Below, one piece after another: positions 40,602 to 49,927 of a stretch of 64,000 nucleotides of DNA. Made by a program: the position numbers and the translations under genes. Source of the stretch: Nanchangia anserum (lineage in GTDB: Bacteria > Actinomycetota > Actinomycetes > Actinomycetales > Actinomycetaceae); assembly GCF_015240065.1 (NCBI RefSeq), contig NZ_CP060506.1, positions 558,001 to 622,000 on the forward strand. Reading direction: 5' to 3'. Each line of letters starts with the position of its first letter. The first letter of the stretch is position 1. The notes under the pieces are model-generated. The model was not told the origin of the DNA, did no database searches, and saw only the letters and a list, made by a program, of their open reading frames with translations.

Positions 40602-42869
40602 TCAGTGCTCCAGCAGAGACTTCACGTCGGGGGAGGACAGCAGCAGCGCGATGCTCAAGGGTTCCATGAGGATCTTCTGTCCGCCGACGTAACGCGTGAG
40701 TTCGTCGGGATCTTCGGGGCGCTCCCACGTCGTGTCCCACCGCAACGTGTATGCCGTCCCTCGGCCTTCGGCCAGGCGCACCTCGGTCTCTTGAGCCGTC
40801 GCGTTGATGATTGCCAACAGGTCGACGTCGCCGTGAGGTTTGCCCGAGCGCAGCATCTGCAAGACGCGATTTTCCGGGTCATGCCACGAGTGATCGCTCA
40901 GCTCGGTGCCCGCACGGGTGTACCACGACACGTCGGGCAGAACATCGTCGATCGCCTGCCCGGTGAGGAATCGCGCCGGGCGCAGCACGGGGTGGTTGCG
41001 ACGCAGGTGAATGAGCATGCGCGCGCAGTCGTGGAGGTCGTGTTGGAAGTCCTCGAGATCCCAGTCCACCCACGAGATCTCGGAATCTTGGCAGTAGGCG
41101 TTGTTGTTGCCAAACTGCGTGCGCCCGAACTCATCGCCCGCCACGAACATGGGCGTGCCCGCGGAAATCATCAGCATCGTGAAGAGGTTGCGCAGCGAGC
41201 GCGAGCGCAGGGGGCGCAGCTCGGTGAGCATCTCGATCGCCTGGGGGACGTCGTCCTTGGTCAGGTACGGTCCCGCCGCGCGACCCTCCACGCCGTGATT
41301 CCACGAGAGGTTGTTGTTCGTCCCATCGCGATTTTCTTCGAGATTCGCCCCGTTGTGCTTGCGCTCGTAGCACGTGAGGTCCGCCATCGTGAAGCCGTCG
41401 TGGGCGGTGACGAAATTGATCGAGCGCCGCGTGGCTGCGGTAGTCGCGTCGGCGAGGTGGCCGTAGAGGTCCTGCGATCCCGACAGACGCGTCGCCAGGT
41501 CGTAGGGGCCGCCGCCACGGGCAATTCCACGCGACTGAGTGCCGGCATCAACGAGCCAGAACTGACGCAGAGAATCGCGATAGTGATCGTTCCATGTCGA
41601 GAACGCCTGCGGAAAGCCTCCCGTTTGCCACCCGCCGATCCCGACATCCCACGGCTCGGCAATCATCTTCTTCTGCCGCAGCACCGGGTCGAGCAGACAG
41701 GCCTGGAGCAGGGGATGGTCCGGCGAGAAATCCTCGTGCAGACGCCCGTTCGTCACCCCCAGATCGAAGCGGAACCCATCGACGCCCATGTCGCGGGCCC
41801 AGTAGCGCAGAGAATCGAGAATCATCTCATTCACGCGCGGCTCGGAGGAGTCGAGGGAGTTTCCACAGCCGGTGAAGTCGCGCGTGTGGCCGGTGGCCGG
41901 ATCGATGCGGTAATACATCGCGTTGTCGATGAGCCGCCACGAGACGCCAGGGCCAGACATGCCGCCCTCGCACGTGTGGTTGTAGACGACGTCGAGGATG
42001 AGTTCGAGGCCCGCCTCGTGCAGCAGCGACACCATGCCACGGAATTCGTCGAGGACCGCGGAGGGGCCGCCGGCGCGCGCGGCCGCCGACGCGTAGGACG
42101 GCTCAGGAGCGAAGTACGACAGGGTCGAATATCCCCAGTAATTCGATAGCCCCCGCTCGGTGAGGAACGGCTCGTCCAGCTTGGCGTGGACCGGCAGCAG
42201 CTCAATTGCCGTAACCCCGAGGTCGGTCAGGTAGGACACCGTCGCGGGGTGGGCGAGGCCGGCATAGGTTCCCCGCAGGTGCTCGGGAACGTCGGGGAGG
42301 TTCTTTGTCAGCCCTTTGACGTGGGCCTCATAAATGATCGTGTCGTTCCACGGCGTGCGCGGCCCCGCGACGACTGGGAACGACGGTGCCTGAATGACGC
42401 CGCGCACGGTGTGGGAAGCCGAATCGTGCGAATCCGGCTGTAGGGGATGAATCGGATAGAGATCGTCATCGCACCGGTGCGCATAGACGGCATCCGTGAG
42501 GTCGACCGCCCCCGTGATAGCGCGCGCGTAGGGATCAAGCGCCAGCTTGTTCGGGTTATAGACGAGGCCACGCTGGGGATCCCACGGGCCCCACACGCGA
42601 AACCCGTACGGTGTCCCCGTGTGGTAGCCGGCGACGTGGCCGTGCCACACGCCCTCATCGGGGCCGATCAACTGGAAACGCGTCTCCTCGGCGTCGGCGG
42701 CATACGAATCGAAGAAACACACTTCGACGGCCTTAGCGTGAGGGGCAACGACAGCAATGTCCACGCCATCAGCGACGATATGCCCGCCCAGACGCGAGGG
42801 ATTGGTTGCGCCGCGGGGAACCCGGGGACTCACGGGGCCGGACTCATAGGCTGAAAACGTCTCAGGCAT
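40602..42869 (-). CDS. glgX: Glycogen debranching enzyme (isoamylase-type)
   Basis: 755-aa GH13 enzyme removing alpha-1,6 branches from phosphorylase-limited glycogen. CBM48-like N-domain (FDSYAADAEETRFQL, WGPWDPQRGLVYNPNKL), catalytic VDGFRFDLGVTNGR (nucleophile), MIAEPWDVGIGGWQ (acid) and FVTAHDGFTMADLTCYE. Intact. Complements glgP for polymer breakdown. Divergent from etfB. Confidence 0.94.
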   Translation of the reverse strand: MPETFSAYESGPVSPRVPRGATNPSRLGGHIVADGVDIAVVAPHAKAVEVCFFDSYAADAEETRFQLIGPDEGVWHGHVAGYHTGTPYGFRVWGPWDPQRGLVYNPNKLALDPYARAITGAVDLTDAVYAHRCDDDLYPIHPLQPDSHDSASHTVRGVIQAPSFPVVAGPRTPWNDTIIYEAHVKGLTKNLPDVPEHLRGTYAGLAHPATVSYLTDLGVTAIELLPVHAKLDEPFLTERGLSNYWGYSTLSYFAPEPSYASAAARAGGPSAVLDEFRGMVSLLHEAGLELILDVVYNHTCEGGMSGPGVSWRLIDNAMYYRIDPATGHTRDFTGCGNSLDSSEPRVNEMILDSLRYWARDMGVDGFRFDLGVTNGRLHEDFSPDHPLLQACLLDPVLRQKKMIAEPWDVGIGGWQTGGFPQAFSTWNDHYRDSLRQFWLVDAGTQSRGIARGGGPYDLATRLSGSQDLYGHLADATTAATRRSINFVTAHDGFTMADLTCYERKHNGANLEENRDGTNNNLSWNHGVEGRAAGPYLTKDDVPQAIEMLTELRPLRSRSLRNLFTMLMISAGTPMFVAGDEFGRTQFGNNNAYCQDSEISWVDWDLEDFQHDLHDCARMLIHLRRNHPVLRPARFLTGQAIDDVLPDVSWYTRAGTELSDHSWHDPENRVLQMLRSGKPHGDVDLLAIINATAQETEVRLAEGRGTAYTLRWDTTWERPEDPDELTRYVGGQKILMEPLSIALLLSSPDVKSLLEH

Positions 42870-42992
42870 GCCCGATAGTCTCTCATGTCCCGTTTACGCG
42901 CAGTGCCAAAAGACCCGCCAAACGGCGTGGATTTGCCCACGCTAGAGCCCTCGCATTCCTGTTGACTTCGCACTTATGGCAGTCTGGGAGAC

Positions 42993-43790
42993 ATGCGAAT
43001 CGTCGTTTGCGTGAAATACGTTCCCGATGCTCAATCTCATCGCCGTCTCGAGGGCGGCACGCTCGTGCGTGGTGAAGAGGACAGTCTCAACGACCTCGAC
43101 GAGAACGCAATTGAGGCGGCGCTCGCGGCGAAAGAGAACCACGGCGGCGAGGTCATTGCGCTGACGATGGGGCCGGCGGGAGCTAAGGACGCGGTCATGC
43201 GGGCTCTCCAGATGGGCGCCGATCGCGCCATCCAGATCACAGACGATCGCTTGGCCGGCTCCGATGTCATCGGCACCGCTCAGGTTCTCGCCGCCGCCAT
43301 CACCAAGCTCGGTGAGGATGCCCCGATCGATCTCGTTCTCACGGGGTCGACGTCGCTGGACGGCATGACGTCAATGCTGCCCGGCGCCCTCGGAGCAACG
43401 CTGGGATGGCCGTCGCTGACGGCGGCGGCGACCTTCGCCATCGAGGACGACGCGGTGACGGTTTCTCGCTATCTCGACAATTTCGCCGACGTGTTGACGG
43501 CGCCCTACCCCCTCGTCTGCTCCGTGACCGACGAGGCCAATCAGCCGCGCACTCCGGGATTCAAGCTCATGCTTGCGGCCAAGAAGAAGCCCATCGAGGT
43601 ATGGGATCTCGACGCGCTGGCCATCGATGGTCAGCCGCGTTACGGTTCCGAGGCCGCCGGCACGCAGATGTTGCGCGCGGATAAGCGCGACGAGCGACGA
43701 GGCGAGGGCCGCATCGTCACCGATTCGGGCACCGGCGGTGTCGAACTCGCGCAGTTCCTGCGCGAGGCCGGATTTGCGCAGGGCAACTAA
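42993..43790 (+). CDS. etfB: Electron transfer flavoprotein beta subunit
   Basis: 265-aa FixA/EtfB family protein; binds AMP (or an FAD in bifurcating types) and docks to dehydrogenases. MRIVVCVKYVPDAQSHRRLE, LDENAIEAALAAKE, GADRAIQITDDRLAGSDVIG and TGSTSLDGMTSMLPGALGAT are typical. TTGACT at 42962-42967 might be a -35. Forms a pair with etfA 12 bases downstream. Confidence 0.93.
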   Translation: MRIVVCVKYVPDAQSHRRLEGGTLVRGEEDSLNDLDENAIEAALAAKENHGGEVIALTMGPAGAKDAVMRALQMGADRAIQITDDRLAGSDVIGTAQVLAAAITKLGEDAPIDLVLTGSTSLDGMTSMLPGALGATLGWPSLTAAATFAIEDDAVTVSRYLDNFADVLTAPYPLVCSVTDEANQPRTPGFKLMLAAKKKPIEVWDLDALAIDGQPRYGSEAAGTQMLRADKRDERRGEGRIVTDSGTGGVELAQFLREAGFAQGN

Positions 43791-43802
43791 GGAGGGGCGA
43801 GA

Positions 43803-44783
43803 ATGAGCGAACTGATCGAAGGAACCATCCTCGTTGTCACCGACCACACGGGAGATGACGAGCACGGATACGTCCTCACCGAGGCATCGAAACGCCTGCT
43901 CACGGCGACGCGTGAGATCGCGGGCGGCGACATCGTCGCGCTCGCGCTGAACTCGGCTCCTGACGTGGCCGCGCTTGCCGCGCAGGGGGTGACGCGTATC
44001 ATCGCCGCTCGCCTCGGCCGGTTCAGTCCACGCGTCCCCGGCATCGTCGCCGATTGCGTCGTCGCTGCCGCGCGCGAGTGCGATCCCGAAGCGATTCTCA
44101 ACGTCTCGAACGCGCGTGGTCATGACGTTGCCGGGCAAGTTGCCGTGCTGCTGGGCACCGGTGCCTCTGTCGACGTGTCGTCGCTGCGCATCACTCAGTC
44201 GCGTTTGCTGGCCTCAAAGTCGGTCCTTGACGGGCAGTGGGAGACGGAGTTCCACGTCAGCGGCGGCGTACCCGTCATCGCCTTGCGCACGGCTGGGTTG
44301 GTAGCCGCCGACGCGCCCGAGCCGACGACTCCCGAGGTCGAGCATCTCTCCGTTAGCTTCCGCGAGGCGTCTAAGGCCGTGGCGGTGAAATCCTCGCGCA
44401 CTGAGGACCACACGGTTTCGCTCACCGACGCCCCCGTCGTCGTGTGCGGAGGGCGCGGCACCCAGGGCGACTTCACGCTCGTCAACCAGCTTGCCGAGCG
44501 TCTCGGAGGCGCGGTCGGGGCAACCCGCGTGGCCACCGAGGAAGGGTGGATCGACCGCGCCGCGCAGGTTGGGCAATCCGGCGTTGCCATCGCCCCCAAC
44601 CTTTACATCGGCCTGGGCATTTCCGGCGATATCCACCACGTCTCGGGCATACGCGGAGCACAGACGATCGTCGCCGTGTGTGACGACGCCGAGGCGGCGA
44701 TCTTCGAACTCGCCGATTTTGGGGTCGTCGGTGACATCAACGTGGTGATCCCGCAGGCGTTGAGCGCTCTGGACGGGCAGTGA
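43803..44783 (+). CDS. etfA: Electron transfer flavoprotein alpha subunit
   Basis: 326-aa FixB/EtfA. The C-terminal FAD domain is clear: VCGGRGTQGDFTLVNQLAER, LYIGLGISGDIHHVSGIRGA (FAD-binding signature) and DFGVVGDINVVIPQALSAL. AAGGAGGGG before the ATG. The stop overlaps the cysteine desulfurase start (GTGA). No acyl-CoA dehydrogenase neighbour, so the electron donor is unknown. Confidence 0.94.
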   Translation: MSELIEGTILVVTDHTGDDEHGYVLTEASKRLLTATREIAGGDIVALALNSAPDVAALAAQGVTRIIAARLGRFSPRVPGIVADCVVAAARECDPEAILNVSNARGHDVAGQVAVLLGTGASVDVSSLRITQSRLLASKSVLDGQWETEFHVSGGVPVIALRTAGLVAADAPEPTTPEVEHLSVSFREASKAVAVKSSRTEDHTVSLTDAPVVVCGGRGTQGDFTLVNQLAERLGGAVGATRVATEEGWIDRAAQVGQSGVAIAPNLYIGLGISGDIHHVSGIRGAQTIVAVCDDAEAAIFELADFGVVGDINVVIPQALSALDGQ

Positions 44784-45942
44784 GCCTCATCTACCTCGAC
44801 AACGCCGCGGCCGCACCCATGCGGGCGGTGGCGCGTGAGGCCATGGTGCGCACGTGGGAGCGGGCGCAGGGGACCGGGCTGAATCCCCAGTCGGTTCACG
44901 CCGCTGGTCGCGACGCGGCATTCCTGCTCGATGACGCTCGCGCGCGCATTGCCCTGGCACTCGGCGCGGATCCGACGGAGGTCATTTTTACCTCCGGAGC
45001 CACCGAGTCCGATGTCATCGCCCTTCGCGGTGCCGCGGCGGCGCCCGGCACGCCGAGTCATCCACACCGCCCTCGATCACCCGGCGATCGCGCAGACGGC
45101 GGCCACGATCGCAGACGTGCGCATCATCGGGCTTCGCCGCGATGGCGGGATTGATCTCGACGACGCCGAGGCTGCCTTCGCCGGCCCCGCGCCGGCGATT
45201 CTCGCCCTCACATCCGTCGCGTCCGAAACGGGAGTCATCGCGCCCGTACGCGATATTGTCGCCCGGGCGCGCTCGCGGTGGGGGCGCGAGGTGCCGATTC
45301 TGCTCGATGCGACTCAGGCCATCGGGCGACTTCCCGTCGATTTTCATGCCCTCGGCGTCGACCTTCTCGCGCTGGGGCCTCGGCCACAAGTGCGGCGCCC
45401 CGTCGGGCAGCGGGGTGCTGCTCGCCACGCGCGAAGTCGGCATCGTTCCCGTCATGACGGGCGGGGGACAGGAGCGTCAGCTGCGCTCGGGCACGCCCGC
45501 TGTCGCCACCGCTCAAGCCCTGGCTGCTGCGCTAACCGAGGCCGTTGAGGAGCGCCCGGCGATGTCGCAGCGCCATGCCCGGATGCGCGAACGACTGATC
45601 TCGGGGCTTCCCGATGGCATCGCGGTGGCGACCCAGGCCGAGGCGACTGCGTCGATCACGATGTTCGTCGCTCCCGGTTGCTCCGCCGAGGCCCTCGTCG
45701 TCGCCCTCGACGCCGCCGGGATTGCCGCGTCGGCTGGTTCGGCCTGCCACACGGGAGTCTCGCGTCCCTCCCCGACACTGCTAGCACAGGGAATCAGCGA
45801 GGAGGATGCCAGCGGTTCCCTGCGGGTCTCCTTCGGCTGGGCCACGCGCATGCGCGACGTCGAGGCGTTTCTTGAGGCGTTGCCCGGTGCCCTCGATGCG
45901 GCTCACGCTTACGCCGAGCTGGCGCGGCCCAGGTCGCGGTAG
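44780..45942 (+). CDS. Cysteine desulfurase, NifS/IscS type (two frameshifts)
   Basis: PLP enzyme that removes sulfur from cysteine; next to mnmA it probably supplies sulfur for tRNA 2-thiouridine. Frame one: IYLDNAAAAPMRAVAREAMV, VIFTSGATESDVIALRG. It shifts near 45050 to ALDHPAIAQTAATIADV and DATQAIGRLPVDFHALGVD, and again near 45375. The third frame has GHKCGAPSGSG (PLP lysine) and SAGSACHTGVSRPS (active Cys). All catalytic elements are present in total, so the shifts are probably errors in the sequence. Confidence 0.87.
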
Positions 45943-45968
45943 GCTTCGCGGGGACATTAGGAGGAATG

Positions 45969-47060
45969 ATGCGGGTGCTTGCGGCCCTGTCGGGCGGCGT
46001 CGATTCGGCGGTTGCCGCGGCGCGCGCCTGCGATGCCGGCCACGATGTCACGGCCGTCCACATGGCGTTGACGTCAAATCCCCAGACATCTCGGTGTTCG
46101 TCACGCGGGTGCTGCACGCTCGAAGACGCCCAGGATGCTCGCCGTGCCGCCGCGCTGCTGGGGATTCCGTTTTATGTGTGGGACCTCGCCGAGCAGTTTC
46201 ACGACACGGTCGTGGCCGACTTTGTTGCCGAATATCGCGCCGGGCGGACGCCGAATCCCTGCATTCGGTGCAACGAGTTCATCAAGTTCCGCGAGCTTGC
46301 TCGACGCGGTGCCGCGCTCGGATTCGATGCCGTGTGCACCGGCCATTACGCATCAATCGTCGCCGGGGCTGACGGTCCCGAGCTTCATCGTGGGGCGTGC
46401 GAGGCCAAAGACCAGTCCTACGTGTTGGCGGTGATGGGCCGCGAGGCTCTGGGGCGAGTTCTCTTCCCGCTCGGCGACGCGGTGACCAAGGACGAGGTCA
46501 GGCGCGAGGCCGCCGAGCGTGGGCTGCCAATGTCCGCCAAGCCCGACTCCTATGACATCTGTTTCATCCCCGATGGCGACACCGCCGGGTTTTTGCGTTC
46601 GCGTATGGGTACCCAACCCGGGCCGATTCTCGACACCGAAGGCAACGAGGTGGGTACCCACCGGGGGGCCTACGCCTACACGGTTGGTCAGCGTCGAGGA
46701 CTCGGACTGAACCGCCCAGCTCCCGATGGGCGTCCCCGCTACGTCGTGCGCACGGACCCGCGCGCGAACACCGTCATTGTCGGCGCCGCCGAGCTGTTGA
46801 GTGTCAACCGCATCGACGCCGCCGACGCCGTGCTGCTCGCTGATGCCGCCCATCCCGGGCTGAGTGCCGAGCGCGAGGTGGCGATTCAGGTGAGCGCTCA
46901 CGGGAGCCTCACTCCGGCACTCGTTCGCATTCGCGGCGACGAGATGCGAGTCGAGCTCATGCAGCTGCGACGCGCCGTTGCGCCCGGTCAAAGTCTCGTC
47001 GTTTACGACGGCACCCGAGTGCTCGCCCAGGCGACGATCTCCTCGGCGCGCCGCGAATAG
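45969..47060 (+). CDS. mnmA: tRNA-specific 2-thiouridylase
   Basis: 363 aa. Makes s2U34 in tRNAs for Gln, Lys and Glu. ATP pyrophosphatase loop LSGGVDSAVAAA, first catalytic Cys in NPCIRCNEFIKF and second in SYDICFIPDGDTAGFL, with GQRRGLGLN toward the C-terminal barrel. Two ATGs in tandem (45966, 45969); 45969 is better spaced from AGGAGG at 45959-45964. Confidence 0.94.
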   Translation: MRVLAALSGGVDSAVAAARACDAGHDVTAVHMALTSNPQTSRCSSRGCCTLEDAQDARRAAALLGIPFYVWDLAEQFHDTVVADFVAEYRAGRTPNPCIRCNEFIKFRELARRGAALGFDAVCTGHYASIVAGADGPELHRGACEAKDQSYVLAVMGREALGRVLFPLGDAVTKDEVRREAAERGLPMSAKPDSYDICFIPDGDTAGFLRSRMGTQPGPILDTEGNEVGTHRGAYAYTVGQRRGLGLNRPAPDGRPRYVVRTDPRANTVIVGAAELLSVNRIDAADAVLLADAAHPGLSAEREVAIQVSAHGSLTPALVRIRGDEMRVELMQLRRAVAPGQSLVVYDGTRVLAQATISSARRE

Positions 47061-47107
47061 CCGCGGCAGCGAAGCGGGTGTGGTGTGCGTCAGCGTGGCG
47101 GGACCGC

Positions 47108-47113
47108 TACACT
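47108..47113 (+). promoter_or_regulatory. Possible -10 of tRNA-Leu
   Basis: TACACT ten bases before the mature tRNA 5' end. No convincing -35 is seen at 16-18 bases. Confidence 0.35.
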
Positions 47114-47122
47114 AGGCGACGC

Positions 47123-47206
47123 GCGCGCGTGGCGAAATTGGTAGACGCGCCAGGTTTAGGTCCTGGTGCCGGTGACGGCGTGAGGGTTCGAGTCCCTCCG
47201 CGCGCA
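47123..47206 (+). tRNA. tRNA-Leu (anticodon TAG)
   Basis: Seven-base acceptor stem GCGCGCG/CGCGCGC, D arm with GGCGAAATTGGTAGACGC, anticodon stem CCAGG/CCTGG with loop TTTAGGT (anticodon TAG, reads CUA/CUN), a long variable arm as in class II tRNAs, and T arm GAGGG-TTCGAGT-CCCTC. Discriminator A. The 3' CCA is not encoded. Confidence 0.95.
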
Positions 47207-47228
47207 CGTTCGGTGAAAGGACGACACC

Positions 47229-47708
47229 ATGGCGAGGCTTTCCGTGGGGCAGGATGCCCCGGACATGACGCTCGACGGCATCCCCTCAGGCCCCTACCGG
47301 TTGCACGATCTCGCGGCGTCGACGACGCGCGGTCTCGTCGTCTACTTCTATCCGCGGGCCAATACGCCGGGATGTACGGCTGAGGCGTGCGATTTTCGTG
47401 ATTCGCTGGCCTCGTTGCGCTCGAGCGGATATGAGGTCATCGGCATTTCTCCCGATCGCCTGGCGAAGCTTGAGGCCTTTGCCGACGAGCACGCGCTGTC
47501 CTTCCCGCTGGCATCCGATCCCGATCACGCCTGCATGGAGGCGTGGGGCGCGTGGGGCGAGAAGACGAACTACGGGCGAACGAGCGTCGGCGTCATCCGC
47601 TCGACGATCGTCATCGATCCCTCGGGTGTGGTGACAGCAGCGCTCTACAACGTTCGCGCAAAGGGGCACGTCGCCCGATTGCGCCGCGAACTCGGCCTCG
47701 ACGACTGA
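47229..47708 (+). CDS. bcp: Thioredoxin-dependent thiol peroxidase (BCP/PrxQ)
   Basis: 159-aa peroxiredoxin reducing hydroperoxides. NTPGCTAEACDFRD carries the peroxidatic Cys49 and the resolving Cys54 four residues on, as in alpha2-type PrxQ. Intact, AAAGGA before the start. The region after Cys54 matches the family (EVIGISPDRLAKLEAFADEH). Confidence 0.94.
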   Translation: MARLSVGQDAPDMTLDGIPSGPYRLHDLAASTTRGLVVYFYPRANTPGCTAEACDFRDSLASLRSSGYEVIGISPDRLAKLEAFADEHALSFPLASDPDHACMEAWGAWGEKTNYGRTSVGVIRSTIVIDPSGVVTAALYNVRAKGHVARLRRELGLDD

Positions 47709-47732
47709 GGAGCTTGGCCGTCGGCCGGCGGG

Positions 47733-48251
47733 CTACCTACAATGCCAGGTGTGGCGAGCGTAGTCGAGCACGCTCGCGGTCTCGCCGCCCTCGCGAATCC
47801 ACGTTGCCGGTGATGCGCCGCGCAGCGGTGAATCGTCCTCGGACTGCCGCCACGCCCACGCCGCCAAGGAGGCGCGTTGCGCGGGCGATGGATCGGGTGG
47901 GAGCAGTGATTTGAATACCTGGGTGGCTGCGGGTGCGATCTGGTTGGCCCCGAGCTGCCACATCGGGTAGTGCCACGTTCTGCCGATCTGGACTCCGAGG
48001 ATCCGGCGTTCGCGTACGCCTTTGCTGATGCCCTGGCGTGAGATGCCGAGCCAGTCCGCCAGCGCCGGCGTGAGACAGGTGGGGCCGATGTCGACCTGGT
48101 TGCCCGCTGCGCGCCTCACCGAGGTGATGAGGGCAACGATCGAGTCGATGTCGTCCTCGTCGATCGCGAGCGGTCGGGGTGAGGATGACAGTGCGGTGCG
48201 CAGGGATGCCACCAGTTGCTCTTCAGTTGCGGTGAGTGTGCGTTTGACCAT
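47733..48251 (-). CDS. Orphan MbcA/Xre-antitoxin-like DNA-binding protein
   Basis: 172 aa from ATG 48251 (GGGAGG upstream). An excisionase/HTH segment (residues ~62-100, ALADWLGISRQGISKGVRER, then WHYPMWQL) is followed by a C-terminal segment (SPLRGASPATWIREGGETAS) resembling the toxin-binding domain of MbcA/Xre-type antitoxins, which normally pair with a RES-domain toxin. No toxin gene is next to it here. Role in transcription control is inference. Confidence 0.6.
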   Translation of the reverse strand: MVKRTLTATEEQLVASLRTALSSSPRPLAIDEDDIDSIVALITSVRRAAGNQVDIGPTCLTPALADWLGISRQGISKGVRERRILGVQIGRTWHYPMWQLGANQIAPAATQVFKSLLPPDPSPAQRASLAAWAWRQSEDDSPLRGASPATWIREGGETASVLDYARHTWHCR

Positions 48252-48612
48252 TGGTGCCTCCCGTCTGCTGTTCCTCGTGTGCATCGTGTCGCTACCTGGC
48301 TCAGACTAGCGCGAGGTGTGACGGCCGCGTGTCGCGCGTGTCGTATATCTTCCTGTATGTTATGCGGCTTATCTCCAGAGTGTTCGGCTGATATTACCAA
48401 TTCCGGCATTTAATGCGACATGAATATACGGGTGAATGAATATCGCTAAACGGTGTTCAGCGGACCTGTAGGCGTCGGGGTAGCTGGTGTGATGTACTTC
48501 TTATGAGCAATCCTGGAAAGCCGCACGTTACACCGCGGTGACGCTGCCCCGGGCGAGACGGTGCCCGACTTATGCGTCGCGGGTGACGCGGCGGTAGCCG
48601 AAAGGAGTGACG
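48252..48612 (+). promoter_or_regulatory. Intergenic region upstream of arcA
   Basis: About 360 bases without a plausible gene, between the divergent antitoxin-like gene and arcA. The stretch 48340-48450 is locally AT-rich compared with its surroundings and should hold the arc promoter. I see no clear -35/-10 pair. Confidence 0.4.
48421..48444 (+). promoter_or_regulatory. Candidate ArgR operator upstream of arcA
   Basis: Contains TGAATAT (48421-48427) and TGAATGAATAT (48433-48443), with repeated TGAAT half-sites like those of ARG boxes. It lies about 170 bases upstream of arcA, whose operon ends with argR. The half-sites are in direct orientation and imperfect. Confidence 0.4.
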
Positions 48613-49863
48613 ATGGAGAAAACGCCCGGCGTCTGGTCTGAGGCAGGTCGGCTGCGCACGGTCATGGTGTGTCGTCCCGGCCTTGCCCACCGACGACTGA
48701 CTCCACGCAATTGCCACGACCTGCTCTACGACGATGTGCTGTGGGTCGATAAGGCTCGTGACGATCACGCGGAATTCGTCGATCTCATGCGTGAGCGCGA
48801 CATCGACGTTCTCGATATGACGGATCTGCTCGAAGACGTCGTCGCGATTCCCGAGGCACGGCGGTGGATTCTCGACCGCAAGATCACCGAGGACGCCGTC
48901 AACCCCATCGTGTGCGCCGGTGTGCGCGATTGGCTCGACGACATGGAGCCAAGCCGGCTCGTGTCTCACCTCATCGGAGGTCTCGGGGTGGGGGAGGTGC
49001 CCGCCGAGATCGGGGGAACCTACACCGACGCGCTCATTCCCGACGGCAGTATTGACGAAGACTGGCTACTGCCTCCCCTGCCGAATACCCAATTCATGCG
49101 AGATAACACGGCGTGGATGTTCGGCGGGGTCTCGCTCAACCCCATGTACTGGCCCGTTCGCCGACAAGAGACGCTGTTGACGGCGGCGGTCTATCGGTTC
49201 CACCCGCGGTTTGCCGAGGCGGATTACCAGGTGTGGTTCGGCGATCCGGATCGGGCATGGAACCCCAATACTTTCCTTGAGGGCGGCGACATCATGCCCA
49301 TCAAGCCGGGGGTGTTGCTGGTCGGGATGGGGGAGCGCTCCTCGGTGAACGCGGCAACGCAGCTGGCGAAGTCGCTGTTCGCCGCCGGCGCGGCCGAGCG
49401 TGTCATCGCTGCGCACCTGCCGAAGACGCGTGCGGCCATGCACCTCGACACGGTCTTCACGTTCTGTTCGGAGGATGTCGTCAACGCCTACCTGCCGATC
49501 GTCAACGACGTCTGGACGATGTCGCTGCGGCCCGATTCCTCCGCGCGCGGTGGAATCGATATTCGCCGCGATGGGACGAAGCTCATTGACACGCTCAGCG
49601 ACGTCCTCGACACCCCACTTCATGTCGTTGCCACCGGCGGTGACTACTTCAACATCGAGCGTGAGCAATGGAACGATGCGAATAACACGTTGGCGCTTGC
49701 GCCGGGTGTCGTCGTCGGCTACGCCTCCAACACCGTGACCAATGCGGCGCTGCGCAACGCCGGCATCGAGGTGATTGAGGTCGATGGCGCGCAATTGGGA
49801 CGTGGGCGCGGAGGCTCGCGATGCATGACGTGCCCGATCGAACGCGATGCCCTCTATGTCTAA
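48613..49863 (+). CDS. arcA: Arginine deiminase
   Basis: 416 aa. Hydrolyses arginine to citrulline and ammonia, first step of the deiminase pathway. Guanidino-modifying enzyme fold: [20 protein letters not shown] (substrate Asp), [13 protein letters not shown] (catalytic His) and [15 protein letters not shown] (nucleophile Cys). ATG 48613 is five bases after AAAGGAG; GTG 48607 overlaps that site. Confidence 0.95.
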   Translation: MEKTPGVWSEAGRLRTVMVCRPGLAHRRLTPRNCHDLLYDDVLWVDKARDDHAEFVDLMRERDIDVLDMTDLLEDVVAIPEARRWILDRKITEDAVNPIVCAGVRDWLDDMEPSRLVSHLIGGLGVGEVPAEIGGTYTDALIPDGSIDEDWLLPPLPNTQFMRDNTAWMFGGVSLNPMYWPVRRQETLLTAAVYRFHPRFAEADYQVWFGDPDRAWNPNTFLEGGDIMPIKPGVLLVGMGERSSVNAATQLAKSLFAAGAAERVIAAHLPKTRAAMHLDTVFTFCSEDVVNAYLPIVNDVWTMSLRPDSSARGGIDIRRDGTKLIDTLSDVLDTPLHVVATGGDYFNIEREQWNDANNTLALAPGVVVGYASNTVTNAALRNAGIEVIEVDGAQLGRGRGGSRCMTCPIERDALYV

Positions 49864-49927
49864 TATTCCCGTGGCTGGGGTGTGCGTCTCAGCCGCGCTC
49901 ATCCGCTAGGAAATCAAGGAGATACTC

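Noticed and set aside
40560-40620. T-box or tryptophan riboswitch before trpS
   Set aside because: Only about a dozen bases separate glgX from trpS; no room or motif for a T-box.
40605-42149. 514-codon plus-strand ORF opposite glgX
   Set aside because: Shadow frame without recognisable motifs; glgX has the three catalytic GH13 motifs.
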